Positions 40,853 to 48,520 of a DNA stretch of 64,000 nt are shown here, one piece after another. The notes below the pieces were generated by a model. It made no database searches, was not told where the DNA came from, and saw only the letters and a list, made by a program, of their open reading frames with translations. Position numbers and translations under genes: made by a program. Source of the DNA: Holophagales bacterium (lineage in GTDB: Bacteria; Acidobacteriota; Thermoanaerobaculia; Multivoradales; Multivoraceae); NCBI GenBank assembly GCA_009837885.1, contig VXSP01000045.1, positions 234,174 to 298,173 of the forward strand. The letters run 5' to 3'. How positions within the stretch are numbered: the stretch's first letter is position 1; every line of letters starts with the position of its first letter.

Positions 40853-42139
40853 ATGAACCGAGCTGCAAGCTGGACTCTGGCGCTCGGCGCCGTATTGACC
40901 TTCGGATGCGCGGGTGGCCCGGCGAGCGAGAGCGTCGCGGACGGCGCCCCGTCGCCCGAGGCCCTCCTCGAGCAGGCTCGCGCCATACACGAGCGAGTGC
41001 TGGTCCTCGACGCCCACGCGGACACCGAGCTTCCGGATGCGCCGTCTCCCTACGTCGGCGACGATGGGCTGTCCCAGGTCGACCCGTCCAAGCTCCACGC
41101 GGGCGGCGTCGACGCGGTCGTCATGTCCGTCGCCGTCGGTTCGGGGCCGCGGACGCCCGAAGGTTACGCCGCGGCGCGATCGAGAGCGGACCAGGAGGTC
41201 GCGGCGGTGCTCGAACTGGCGGCGGATCCGGCGAACAACGCGGTGGTCGCCCGGTCGGCCGATGAGATCGTCGCTGCGCATGAGCAGGGCGAGGCGGCCC
41301 TCGTCCTTGGCTTCCAGAACGCGATGATTCTCGGCACGGAAGTCTCGGCGCTGGACGACTTCTACGACGCCGGTGCGCGCGTGTTTGCGCTCACCCATCT
41401 GGGGAACAACGACTTCGCCGACTCGTCGCGCCCGGTCTTCAACGCGGCGACGGGCACGCACGAAGCGGCCGAGCACGGCGGGCTGTCTGACCTCGGGGTC
41501 GCGGCGATCGAACGGATCAATGCTCTGGGCGGAGTCGTCGACGTGTCCCAGTTGTCGCGAGACGGGGTGCTGCAGGTGCTGGAGGTCTCGACAGTGCCGG
41601 TCATCGCGAGTCACTCCAACGCCAGGCAACTCACCGACGTCAGCCGCAACCTGAGCGACGAGGAGATCGACGGCATCGGTGCGATCGGCGGCGTGATCCA
41701 CGTCTGCCCGTTCCGGGGCTACCTCTACGATTCGAACGATGCTGCGCTGGACGCGGCGATCCGCGAGGCGCGGCGCGAGGCCGGCGTCCTGGAGGACTAC
41801 CTCTATCCCTTCGAGCTGTACTGGGAGATCGACGATCCGGCTGCCAGGTCCGCCTTCACGCAGTCGATCAGCGACCTCCTCGGCCCGGGCAGCGTCGACG
41901 CCATGCTCGACCACCTCGACTACATCGTCGACCGGATCGGCGTCGACCATGTCGGGATCGGCACGGACTTCAACCACGGTGGCGGAGTCGAGGGCTTCGA
42001 CCATTCCGGCGAAGCTCTCGGCGTGACTGTCGGCCTGCTGGAGCGCGGCTACAGCGAGGAGGACATCGAGAAGATCTGGGGCGGCAACTTCCTGCGGGTC
42101 CTGCGGGCGGCGGAGGCTGCGAAGAGCTCGGTTGAGTAG
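40853..42139 (+). CDS. M19-family membrane dipeptidase lipoprotein
   Basis: 428 residues from the ATG at 40853, with GAGGAG just before it. A lipoprotein signal ends LTFGC (C20). The M19 renal-dipeptidase fold shows the metal site LDAHADTELP (HxD), VVMSVAVG, the central LTHLGNNDFADS, later SHSNAR and the C-terminal VGIGTDFNHGGGVEGF. Members hydrolyse dipeptides, including some with D-residues. Location is outside the cytoplasm. Interest lies in the peptide-scavenging theme shared with the M24 and metzincin genes in this window. Confidence 0.92.
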   Translation: MNRAASWTLALGAVLTFGCAGGPASESVADGAPSPEALLEQARAIHERVLVLDAHADTELPDAPSPYVGDDGLSQVDPSKLHAGGVDAVVMSVAVGSGPRTPEGYAAARSRADQEVAAVLELAADPANNAVVARSADEIVAAHEQGEAALVLGFQNAMILGTEVSALDDFYDAGARVFALTHLGNNDFADSSRPVFNAATGTHEAAEHGGLSDLGVAAIERINALGGVVDVSQLSRDGVLQVLEVSTVPVIASHSNARQLTDVSRNLSDEEIDGIGAIGGVIHVCPFRGYLYDSNDAALDAAIREARREAGVLEDYLYPFELYWEIDDPAARSAFTQSISDLLGPGSVDAMLDHLDYIVDRIGVDHVGIGTDFNHGGGVEGFDHSGEALGVTVGLLERGYSEEDIEKIWGGNFLRVLRAAEAAKSSVE

Positions 42140-42207
42140 GTGGCCGTGCCGCCGGGTGTGGCGTACACTAGAGACATCGATCTCAATCTGAATCGGAGGT
42201 CCTGAGA

Positions 42208-43311
42208 ATGAAGCGCACCGCGAGCTTGCTGTCGGCAGCCGTCCTCCTTCTCGTCCTTGTCCCGGCCCTTGCGGCCCAGGACGACGGGATTCCACGAACG
42301 GCGAGCGGCCGGCCGGATCTGAACGGAACCTACGACGCCGCCACGCTGACACCGCTCGAGCGGCCGGTGCATCTCGGCGAGCGGGCGTACCTGACGCCGG
42401 AGGAAGCCGCCGAGATCGCCGAGGAGGAGCGCGCGATCCAGGAAGGCGCGGTGGCGAGGTCGGACGCGAACCGCGAGGCGCCGCCCGAGGGTGGCGCCAA
42501 GGTGGTCGGTCTGGAACACACCGCCGGCGGCGGCAACGAGTTCGGCGCCGGCAACGTCGGCGGCTACAACCTGTTCTGGATCGACCGGGGAACCGACACC
42601 TACCGGGTCGACGGGCAGATCCCGACCTCCATCATCATCGATCCTCCGAACGGTCGCATGCCTCCCATGACGGAGGCGGCACAGGCGCAGTTGAGAGCGG
42701 CTCTCGCCGGCATCATTCGCGCCAATGACGGCACCGCCTGGTGGGTAGAGCACGACGGCCCCGGCCCCTACGACGACCCCGAGTCGCTGCCGACGAGCGA
42801 GCGCTGCCTCGCCGGCTTCACCGGCGCCGCACCGACGCTCCCGAGCCTGTACAACAACTACAAGCGAATCGCGCAGACCGAGACGCACGTCGTCATCCTT
42901 CTAGAGATGATCCATGACGCCCGCATCGTCCGCCTCAACTCCGAGCATCCGGGGCCCGAGGTCACCAAGTGGCTGGGCGACTCGATCGGCTGGTGGGAAG
43001 GCGACACCCTCGTCGTCGACACGACGAACTTCCGTGTCGGCGGACGCGGCTTCCGCGGCGGCTCGGAGAACACCCACGTCGTCGAGCGCTTCTCCGTGCA
43101 GCACGATGGCAACGTGATCTACAACTTCACCGTCGAGGACGACACGGTCTGGACCGCCCCGTGGACCGGCGAGTACCTGTGGAAGGCCGCTGATGGCCTC
43201 GTCTACGAGTACGCCTGCCACGAAGGCAACTACTCGATGGGCGGCACCCTCCGCGGCGCCCGCCTCCTCGAGTCGGAGGCTCTGAGCGGCGCCAGCACCG
43301 GCGCCGAGTAG
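42208..43311 (+). CDS. Secreted protein of an uncharacterised acidobacterial/marine family
   Basis: 367 residues, signal peptide about 1-23 (ending PALAAQ). GGAGGT lies before the ATG and a TACACT box at 42164-42169. The family pattern is clear: PRTASGRPDLNGTYDAATLTPLERP near the N-terminus, NLFWIDRGTDTYR, then SIIIDPPNGRMPPMT. Further on come SERCLAGF, LYNNYKRIAQTETHVVILLEMIHDARIV and GWWEGDTLVVDTTNF. I know this family as very common in Acidobacteriota and marine genomes but cannot name a function. It has no catalytic motif that I recognise. Confidence 0.8.
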   Translation: MKRTASLLSAAVLLLVLVPALAAQDDGIPRTASGRPDLNGTYDAATLTPLERPVHLGERAYLTPEEAAEIAEEERAIQEGAVARSDANREAPPEGGAKVVGLEHTAGGGNEFGAGNVGGYNLFWIDRGTDTYRVDGQIPTSIIIDPPNGRMPPMTEAAQAQLRAALAGIIRANDGTAWWVEHDGPGPYDDPESLPTSERCLAGFTGAAPTLPSLYNNYKRIAQTETHVVILLEMIHDARIVRLNSEHPGPEVTKWLGDSIGWWEGDTLVVDTTNFRVGGRGFRGGSENTHVVERFSVQHDGNVIYNFTVEDDTVWTAPWTGEYLWKAADGLVYEYACHEGNYSMGGTLRGARLLESEALSGASTGAE

Positions 43312-43336
43312 ATCGGCGACATCGTCGGTTTCACGC

Positions 43337-43511
43337 GCCCGCCCATGGTCCGGGGGAGGGGGCCCAGCGGCCGTTCGCGCTTTCTGGGAACAGGGGGAGC
43401 TTGCGCTCACTTCACTCCGCTCGCTTCGGTAGGTCGTCGGTTTCTGGGCTGATGTTCGAAGTCGCTCGCTCCGAGCCCGCTGGGACCCCTCCCCCCGGAC
43501 CCTGGGCGGGC
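43337..43511. repeat. 175-bp element with about 36-bp terminal inverted repeats
   Basis: The left arm (43337-43372) and the right arm (43475-43511) are reverse complements with about three mismatches and one indel. The shared core reads GCCCGCCCA-n-GGTCCGGGGG, then AGGGG-n-CCCAGCGG. The arms enclose about 102 nt containing the near-repeats CTTTCTGGGAAC and GTTTCTGGGCTG. It could be a MITE-like miniature element, a large RNA hairpin or both. No transposase lies in the window and no target-site duplication could be identified. Confidence 0.7.
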
Positions 43512-43562
43512 TAGACGGCGTCGGCACTAGCAAGGTCTTTCGATCGGAGTCACGGCCTATAT

Positions 43563-43607
43563 CTGGGTGCGCGGGTCTTCCGACCCGCACGCTGCGGCTA
43601 CGCCGCG
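43563..43607 (+). repeat. Double-hairpin intergenic repeat, copy 1
   Basis: CTGGGTGC leads into stem 1 GCGGGTC/GACCCGC (43571-43577 with 43582-43588, loop TTCC). Stem 2 is GCGGC/GCCGC (43594-43598 with 43602-43606, loop TAC). Two other copies at 59130 and 61739 have the same layout with different stem sequences. Confidence 0.7.
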
Positions 43608-43715
43608 TCGATTTCGGCATAGGGTCCGCCGGGACGGCTTGTCGGTGTGCCGACCTGACATCCGAAGGTCCGGGCGCATCGCGGAGGGATCGCGACGAAG
43701 AGAGGGAGTGCGGAA

Positions 43716-44711
43716 ATGAAGGCGAGGACGAAGTCCACACTGCAGAAGTTCGCCGAAGAACAGAAGACCCGGACGTGTTCCAGACTTGCCGACGAGAGGT
43801 GCGGCAAGGACGGTCCGGTGGGTACTGCTTGCTGTTCAAGGATCAAGGCCGACCCCAAGGTCGTCGGAGGCTTCAGTGTCCTGAACGCGCTCGACGACTT
43901 CGGCCGTGAGCGCCTCTCGGAGCACTACTTCATGCGGGACTTCCTGTATTCGGAGATCGCTTCGGTTCATGGCATTCCGAACGTGCCGGAGAACGCCGAA
44001 CTCGCCATCGAAGCCGGGCGTGGATTGTGCGAGAACCTGCTCGAACCGCTTCACAGGATCTTCGGCCACGTCACGATCCGCTCCGCCTTCCGCAGCGTCA
44101 GCGTCAACGGCTTCGGCAACTGTCACAAAATGAACTGTTCCTCAAACAAGAAGAGCTACGCGAACCACGTCTGGGACCATCCGGACAAGCACGGCTACAT
44201 CGGCGCCACGGCCTGCATCGTCATTCCGTGGTTCGTGGACTGGCTGGAGGAACACCCGGACCGCGACTGGCGTTCCCTTGCCTGGTTCATCCATGACCAT
44301 CTGCCGTACTCGGAGATGGTCTTCTTTCCGGTGCTCGGCCCGGACGGCAAGCTTCTCCCGACCACGGGCTGCAATCTGAGCTGGCGACGCTCCTGTAAGG
44401 CACCCGATCGTCCGAGGTCCTGCGACCCCCGGCACAAGATCCGGAGCTTCCCCGCGGGGATCCTCACTGCGCCGGGGATGGCCGACTACACCGGGAGACA
44501 CGATTGCTGGTACCCGGACTTCCCCGACCTGGCCGCGGCGCGGGAGCCGAGCGCGACCGTGTCGGCAGCGCCGGCAGCGTCCAAGTGGCCCGACTACCTG
44601 CCCCGCGCTTGCGAGCTCAAGGAGAAGGAGGATGAGAAGTTCGAGGAACTGCGCCGCCAGCAGGAAGCAGGCGAAACGAATCCCGCCTTCGCCGTCTGGC
44701 GGAAGAACTAG
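43716..44711 (+). CDS. Peptidase M15-like fold protein, likely non-catalytic or divergent
   Basis: 331 residues. The middle resembles the M15 D-Ala-D-Ala carboxypeptidase-like fold: LSEHYFMRDFLYSEIASVHGIPNVP, then NLLEPLHRIFGHVTIRSAFRSVSVN (the SGYRS-x-x-N motif as SAFRSVSVN). SYANHVWDHPDKHGYIGATACIV stands where the usual SxH...AxD metal ligands lie. The Asp of the AxD element is not evident (ATACIV), so metal binding may be lost. PYSEMVFF fits the last strand. Related proteins occur in phages and in biosynthetic loci. No signal peptide; 8 or more cysteines. A GAGAGGGAG site precedes the ATG. Confidence 0.6.
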   Translation: MKARTKSTLQKFAEEQKTRTCSRLADERCGKDGPVGTACCSRIKADPKVVGGFSVLNALDDFGRERLSEHYFMRDFLYSEIASVHGIPNVPENAELAIEAGRGLCENLLEPLHRIFGHVTIRSAFRSVSVNGFGNCHKMNCSSNKKSYANHVWDHPDKHGYIGATACIVIPWFVDWLEEHPDRDWRSLAWFIHDHLPYSEMVFFPVLGPDGKLLPTTGCNLSWRRSCKAPDRPRSCDPRHKIRSFPAGILTAPGMADYTGRHDCWYPDFPDLAAAREPSATVSAAPAASKWPDYLPRACELKEKEDEKFEELRRQQEAGETNPAFAVWRKN

Positions 44712-44783
44712 GTTGCGGAAGTCAACAAGGCGTGGGAGGGGGACGGCAAGGGCGCGGTCCGTTCCGCCGGTGCCGAGTAGGCT

Positions 44784-46010
44784 TCAAGTCCGCTTCCGCG
44801 GCGCCTGAGTCGGCGGGACGGCGCGGCCGAAGAAACGGCGCCAGCTCATCGCGAGACCAGTCCAGACCAGGACGGCGACGCCGAGGGACACGACGCCGGC
44901 GATCGTCTGCCCGACCACGCCGTACACCTCTCCGGTGTGGGCAAACCGCAACCAGCGGCGAATCTTGAAGCCGCGCGTGAAGGTCGGATAGCCGGCGCGG
45001 CCGACCAGTTCGCCGGTCGCCCGGTCGAACAGCAGGTCCTCGCGCTTCGACGGCTGGCGGCCCGTCCCGCGGTCGACCGTGACCACGACGGGATCGTGAG
45101 TCGACTCGGAAAGGTCGATCGTGAGCGTCCGCCATCCGGGCGTCTCGGCGCCGGCCTTCGCGGCCAGTGCCTGCAGCTCGACAAACGATGACCTGCCCGT
45201 GATCGATTCGAGCTCACGCGCGAACACCCCGGGCGTAGCCGGGGAGGAGGTCGCCGGGTCCGGCGTGACGGATGGAGTCTCCCGCGCGTCCGACTGCGGC
45301 CGCGGCGACTGCTGAAACGGTGGCGTGTCGCCCGCCAGCCGATGGACGAGGTCGGCGGCCCATTGATACGAGATCGTGGCCCCGCTGAAGACGATGACGA
45401 CGAGCGGAACGGCCGACCAGAAGCCGATCACCTTGTGCCAGTTGTAGTCGCGCGCCCGTCCCGTGAGGCCGGGGCGAAACCACAGGCCGTGTTTCCAGGC
45501 GGCGCGGCTGCGAGTCGACGGCCACCAGAGGTAGACACCGCTGACGAGCAGGAACAGGAACCCGAGGTTGGCGATTGCCACCACCGTCCGACCGATGATC
45601 CGGTGTTCCCCGTCGAGGGCGAACCACCGGTGCCAGTACATGACGTTCTGGAGGAAGCGTCGCGTCCGCGTGTCGCCGTTGCCCAGCCGCTCGCCGGTGA
45701 ATCGGTCGACATAGACGGTGGCTCCATCGTCGAGCCCGACGACCGCTGGCTCAAGCGGATCCCTGTGCAACGCAGCGGAAGTGACGAGACCGGCGGGCGT
45801 CCCGCCGGCGACGCGCGCGATCAGGTCGTCGAGCCCGAGCGGCGCGACGCCCGGGGAGGGCGGGTCGGCGCGATAGTCGCGCAGCGCCCACTGGTTGAGC
45901 TGCGCCTCGTAGGTGAGGATCACGCCGGTCACCGCCAGCATGAGGACAACGACGGCGGCGGCGACGCCGACCGCCAGATGGATCCAGAAGATCGCCCGGC
46001 GCAGGGACAT
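44784..46010 (-). CDS. PepSY-associated transmembrane protein
   Basis: 408 residues. Four membrane helices: about 10-32 (the family start RRAIFWIHLAVGVAAAVVVLMLAVTGVIL), near 140, near 195 and near 365. A conserved YWHRWFALDGEHRIIGR-like segment precedes helix 2, and a PepSY-like periplasmic domain precedes the last helix (VVTVDRGTGRQPSKREDLLFDRATGELVG). Such proteins are often linked to iron or siderophore reduction and heme handling. The small Tat lipoprotein gene lies 25 bp upstream in the same direction and is probably in the same operon. Confidence 0.9.
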   Translation of the reverse strand: MSLRRAIFWIHLAVGVAAAVVVLMLAVTGVILTYEAQLNQWALRDYRADPPSPGVAPLGLDDLIARVAGGTPAGLVTSAALHRDPLEPAVVGLDDGATVYVDRFTGERLGNGDTRTRRFLQNVMYWHRWFALDGEHRIIGRTVVAIANLGFLFLLVSGVYLWWPSTRSRAAWKHGLWFRPGLTGRARDYNWHKVIGFWSAVPLVVIVFSGATISYQWAADLVHRLAGDTPPFQQSPRPQSDARETPSVTPDPATSSPATPGVFARELESITGRSSFVELQALAAKAGAETPGWRTLTIDLSESTHDPVVVTVDRGTGRQPSKREDLLFDRATGELVGRAGYPTFTRGFKIRRWLRFAHTGEVYGVVGQTIAGVVSLGVAVLVWTGLAMSWRRFFGRAVPPTQAPRKRT

Positions 46011-46035
46011 GCCCCGAGTAGCGCCGCGAGCGCTC

Positions 46036-46302
46036 CTACTGCTGGTCGGAGTCGGTTGCCTGGTCGGAGTCGGTCGCCTGCTCGGATTCGGCCTGGGCAG
46101 CGGCGTCGCCCTCGCCGTCGGAGTCGGTCCCGCCGGGGCAGGCCGTCGTCACGACGGCGGCCGCCGCGAGCGATCCGACCGCGACCGCGCGAGAAAGAAA
46201 CGAGCGGCGATCGACCCGGACAGTGGTGATGTCTTCGTCCGTCAGCGACATCGGCGTGGCGGGACGATTCGCTCCAGGCTCCCTGTTTTCCGATCTACCC
46301 AT
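46036..46302 (-). CDS. Small Tat-exported putative lipoprotein
   Basis: 88 residues. A twin-arginine motif DRRSFLSRAVAVG is followed by a hydrophobic stretch and a lipobox-like TTAC, so the mature protein is a tail of only about 35 residues beginning CPGGTDSDGEG. The tail is acidic and ends in two ATDSDQ repeats encoded by 18-bp tandem DNA repeats. AGGAGC precedes the ATG. No known domain. It lies in one operon with the PepSY protein and divergent from the JmjC gene. A role as a tether or cofactor carrier is guesswork. Confidence 0.7.
   Translation of the reverse strand: MGRSENREPGANRPATPMSLTDEDITTVRVDRRSFLSRAVAVGSLAAAAVVTTACPGGTDSDGEGDAAAQAESEQATDSDQATDSDQQ
46042..46077 (-). repeat. Two 18-bp tandem repeats in a coding region
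   Basis: CTGGTCGGAGTCGGTTGC (46042-46059) and CTGGTCGGAGTCGGTCGC (46060-46077) differ by one base. They encode ATDSDQ twice at the C-terminus of the small Tat lipoprotein, so tail length may vary between strains. Confidence 0.8.
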
Positions 46303-46324
46303 AACGTTGCTCCTGCGTTTGGAA

Positions 46325-46351
46325 ACTGGTACCGAATGAGTCCGGTATAGT
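46325..46351. promoter_or_regulatory. Imperfect dyad overlapping a -10-like box
   Basis: ACTGGTACCG (46325-46334) is nearly the reverse complement of CGGTATAGT (46343-46351), with an 8-nt centre and one indel. It overlaps TATAGT (46346-46351), a strong -10-like hexamer for the rightward JmjC gene, in the divergent region with the Tat lipoprotein gene. It may be an operator that controls both; no good -35 was found. Confidence 0.4.
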
Positions 46352-46446
46352 AGGGATGCAGGCCTTGGGTGTCAAGCGGCGACCCGACTGCCGGAGCCGA
46401 TGCGCGAGAACGAACCACGATGGGCCACGACGCAGGGAGCGCCCAG

Positions 46447-47718
46447 ATGACGACGGACCACACCGGGCCAGGATCGGCGAACCCTGGCGGCGCGTCCGCG
46501 CGTCACCAGCGTCACGGTCCGAGCGCCCGTCCGCGGGCGGTCGGACGTCACGACCGCGACTGGTACGCCTGGCTCCTCGATCCACTGCCGCCGGCGGAGT
46601 TCGAAACCGACTACTACGAGCAGCGGTTTCTTCACATCCGGCGCGACGCGCCGGCGTACTACGCCGGGCTCCTCTCGGTGAGCGACCTCGACAACGTGCT
46701 CGGCACCCACTCGGCCGGTCATCGCGACATCAAGCTGGTTCGTGCCGACGGCGACGTTGCCTCCCGTGAGTACGCGAACGACGCCGGCAGGGTCCAGCCG
46801 CTTGAGGTCGCCAGGCACTTCGACGACGGCGCGACGATCATCTTCAACCAGCTTCAAACGCGCGTACCGACGCTGGCCCGGCTGTGCGGCGCGCTCGGAC
46901 GGCGCTTCTCGTCGCGGGCACAGACCAACGTGTATCTCACGCCGCCCGAGGAGCAGGGCTTCGCCCCGCATTGGGACACCCACGACGTCTTCGTACTGCA
47001 GATCAGCGGCACCAAGCGCTGGTCGATCTACGACACCAAGGTGAAACTGCCGCTCCGGGGCCAGGGCTTCGAACGCGGTACGCCTCCCGGCGCCGTCACC
47101 GACGAGTTCGAACTCGGCCCGGGCAACGCCCTTTACATCCCACGAGGTCTGATGCACTCGGCCCGTTCGACAGGGCAGACGTCGTTGCACATCACGCTCG
47201 GGCTCACGGCGTTCACATGGGCCGAGTTCCTCGTCGAAAGTGTCACCGCGGCGGCACTCGAGGAAGAATCGCTGCGGCGGAATCTCCCTCGCGAGTTCGC
47301 TCGTGAGGAACTCCCCCTGGCCGAGCGAGAGCGCCTGTTCGGCGAGAAGCTGGCGTTCGTGCAGTCGCGATTCGATGCCGAGGTCGTGTGGCGCCGCTTC
47401 GCGGACGAGGTCCTGGCCGCCGACGTCCCCCTGTTCACCGACCTGCTCAGCCAGCGGCTCCACGGAGACCGGCTGACGCCCCGCTCGCGGGTAAGGCGCC
47501 GGGCCGGGCTGCTCACGGAAGCCGTGACGGACAGGGAATCGTGCCTCCTCCGGTTCGGTGGCCGTGAGATCAGGCTGCCGGCCGGCGTGTGGCCGGCGCT
47601 TCAGTTCGCGACGACGGCTGACGAGTTCGCCATCGAGGACCTGCCCGACTGCCTGGATGCCGAGGGAAAGCTGACCCTTGTGGCGCGACTCGTCAGGGAG
47701 GGGGTTCTCCAGCGCTGA
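46447..47718 (+). CDS. JmjC/cupin-like 2-oxoglutarate oxygenase
   Basis: 423 residues from the ATG at 46447; earlier in-frame starts are possible. The Fe(II) triad is seen as HWDTHD (H175, D177) and MHSA (H237). Between them is QISGTKRWSIYD, the lysine of which probably holds 2-oxoglutarate. The layout, with an N-terminal EQRFLHIRRDAPAYYAGLL and a C-terminal helical winged region, is that of YcfD/MINA53-like ribosomal oxygenases. Those hydroxylate ribosomal protein residues in E. coli and humans; here the substrate is unknown. It is divergent from a small exported protein and a PepSY gene. Confidence 0.88.
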   Translation: MTTDHTGPGSANPGGASARHQRHGPSARPRAVGRHDRDWYAWLLDPLPPAEFETDYYEQRFLHIRRDAPAYYAGLLSVSDLDNVLGTHSAGHRDIKLVRADGDVASREYANDAGRVQPLEVARHFDDGATIIFNQLQTRVPTLARLCGALGRRFSSRAQTNVYLTPPEEQGFAPHWDTHDVFVLQISGTKRWSIYDTKVKLPLRGQGFERGTPPGAVTDEFELGPGNALYIPRGLMHSARSTGQTSLHITLGLTAFTWAEFLVESVTAAALEEESLRRNLPREFAREELPLAERERLFGEKLAFVQSRFDAEVVWRRFADEVLAADVPLFTDLLSQRLHGDRLTPRSRVRRRAGLLTEAVTDRESCLLRFGGREIRLPAGVWPALQFATTADEFAIEDLPDCLDAEGKLTLVARLVREGVLQR

Positions 47719-47737
47719 GCGCGCTCAACGCCGGCTG

Positions 47738-48154
47738 CTAGCGGATAAGTTGCGCTGAACCGGCTAGTCCCGCGGCCGTCATGGCCGCGGCGAGCGTCCT
47801 GTCCGCGGTTGCTAGCGGGCAGTCGAGTTGTTGGGCCAGCGCCGCGTAGACGGCGTCGTACACGGTCAGATCCAGCGCGAAAGCCAAGCTACGGGCCGGA
47901 CGAATGAGTTCGGCCAGCGGCGTGAGCACGAGTGGTACCGCGGCCAGTGCCTCGAAGGCTGCGTCGGCCTGAGATCGGGTCAGGATGCCGCGGTGCGCCT
48001 TCGCCCAGAGTACGTTCCCGACTTCCAGCAGCAGGAAGTCCGGGGCGTGAAGGACATCCTGGCCCAGCAACTCGAGGGCGTCAGGGCTGCCTTCCTCTTC
48101 GAGAACCCACTTCAGGGCGGCGCTGGCGTCAACGACGACGCGTTGGAGCGGCAA
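47738..48154 (-). CDS. vapC: PIN-domain toxin (VapC/FitB type)
   Basis: 138 residues. PIN-domain acidic residues are seen in VVVDASAALKW (D about 8), LLLEVGNVLW (E about 43) and the C-terminal LTVYDAVYAALAQQLDCPLATADRTL (D about 97 and D about 115). This is a Mg-dependent ribonuclease that usually cuts tRNA. It directly follows the antitoxin gene by 6 bp on the same strand. The length is normal. Confidence 0.9.
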   Translation of the reverse strand: MPLQRVVVDASAALKWVLEEEGSPDALELLGQDVLHAPDFLLLEVGNVLWAKAHRGILTRSQADAAFEALAAVPLVLTPLAELIRPARSLAFALDLTVYDAVYAALAQQLDCPLATADRTLAAAMTAAGLAGSAQLIR

Positions 48155-48160
48155 GACGGG

Positions 48161-48412
48161 TCAGCCGGAGATGTCGTGGGCTCTTCCGTCCCGCAGTTTC
48201 CGAACCAGTTGCTCGACGGGTTCATCGTCGTCGTGCGCTATTGCAGCACGGACGGCGTCAAGGCGAGCCCGTGCCGCTTCGCGATCGACCCCGACGGCCA
48301 TCGCGAGTGAGCGGCGAGCTTCTTCCTCGGTTGAACGGCCGGCAGCCGCTGCTCTGCGGCGCAGAGCCTGCACGACCGCTTCGTCGACGTTGCGGATAGT
48401 AAGCTGGCCCAT
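48161..48412 (-). CDS. vapB: FitA/VapB-type ribbon-helix-helix antitoxin
   Basis: 83 residues from the ATG at 48412. A ribbon-helix-helix opens the protein: MGQLTIRNVDEAVVQALRRRAAAAGRSTEEEARRSL. The C-terminal half is the toxin-binding helix region ending in a short DISG tail. It lies 6 bp before the PIN toxin, the normal antitoxin-first order for this type. Confidence 0.88.
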   Translation of the reverse strand: MGQLTIRNVDEAVVQALRRRAAAAGRSTEEEARRSLAMAVGVDREAARARLDAVRAAIAHDDDEPVEQLVRKLRDGRAHDISG

Positions 48413-48426
48413 GAGCGAGGAGGCTA

Positions 48427-48446
48427 CAATGACAGCGCCTACATTG
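48427..48446. promoter_or_regulatory. Putative vapBC operator (inverted CAATG/CATTG)
   Basis: CAATG (48427-48431) and CATTG (48442-48446) are inverted with a 10-nt centre, and ATTGCAAT (48443-48450) adds a second short palindrome. They sit 15-40 bp upstream of the antitoxin start on the minus strand, where ribbon-helix-helix antitoxins bind their own promoter. Confidence 0.4.
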
Positions 48447-48520
48447 CAATCACTGTTGGCGGTCCGCAGGTGCCACGTTGATGCGGCTTCGCCGTGGGTA
48501 GCAGGAATCGGGGTGCGGCA

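Larger units (their letters stand above)
43312..43715. other. 404-bp intergenic region without a gene
   Basis: No supportable ORF is present. It holds a long inverted-repeat element (43337-43511) and a copy of the double-hairpin repeat (43563-43607), listed separately. The remaining sequence ends in a GAGAGGGAG ribosome site before the next gene. Confidence 0.8.

Noticed and set aside
43312-43715. Protein-coding gene in the 43.3-43.7 kb gap
   Set aside because: The frames there overlap the inverted-repeat element, lack a ribosome site and give low-complexity translations.
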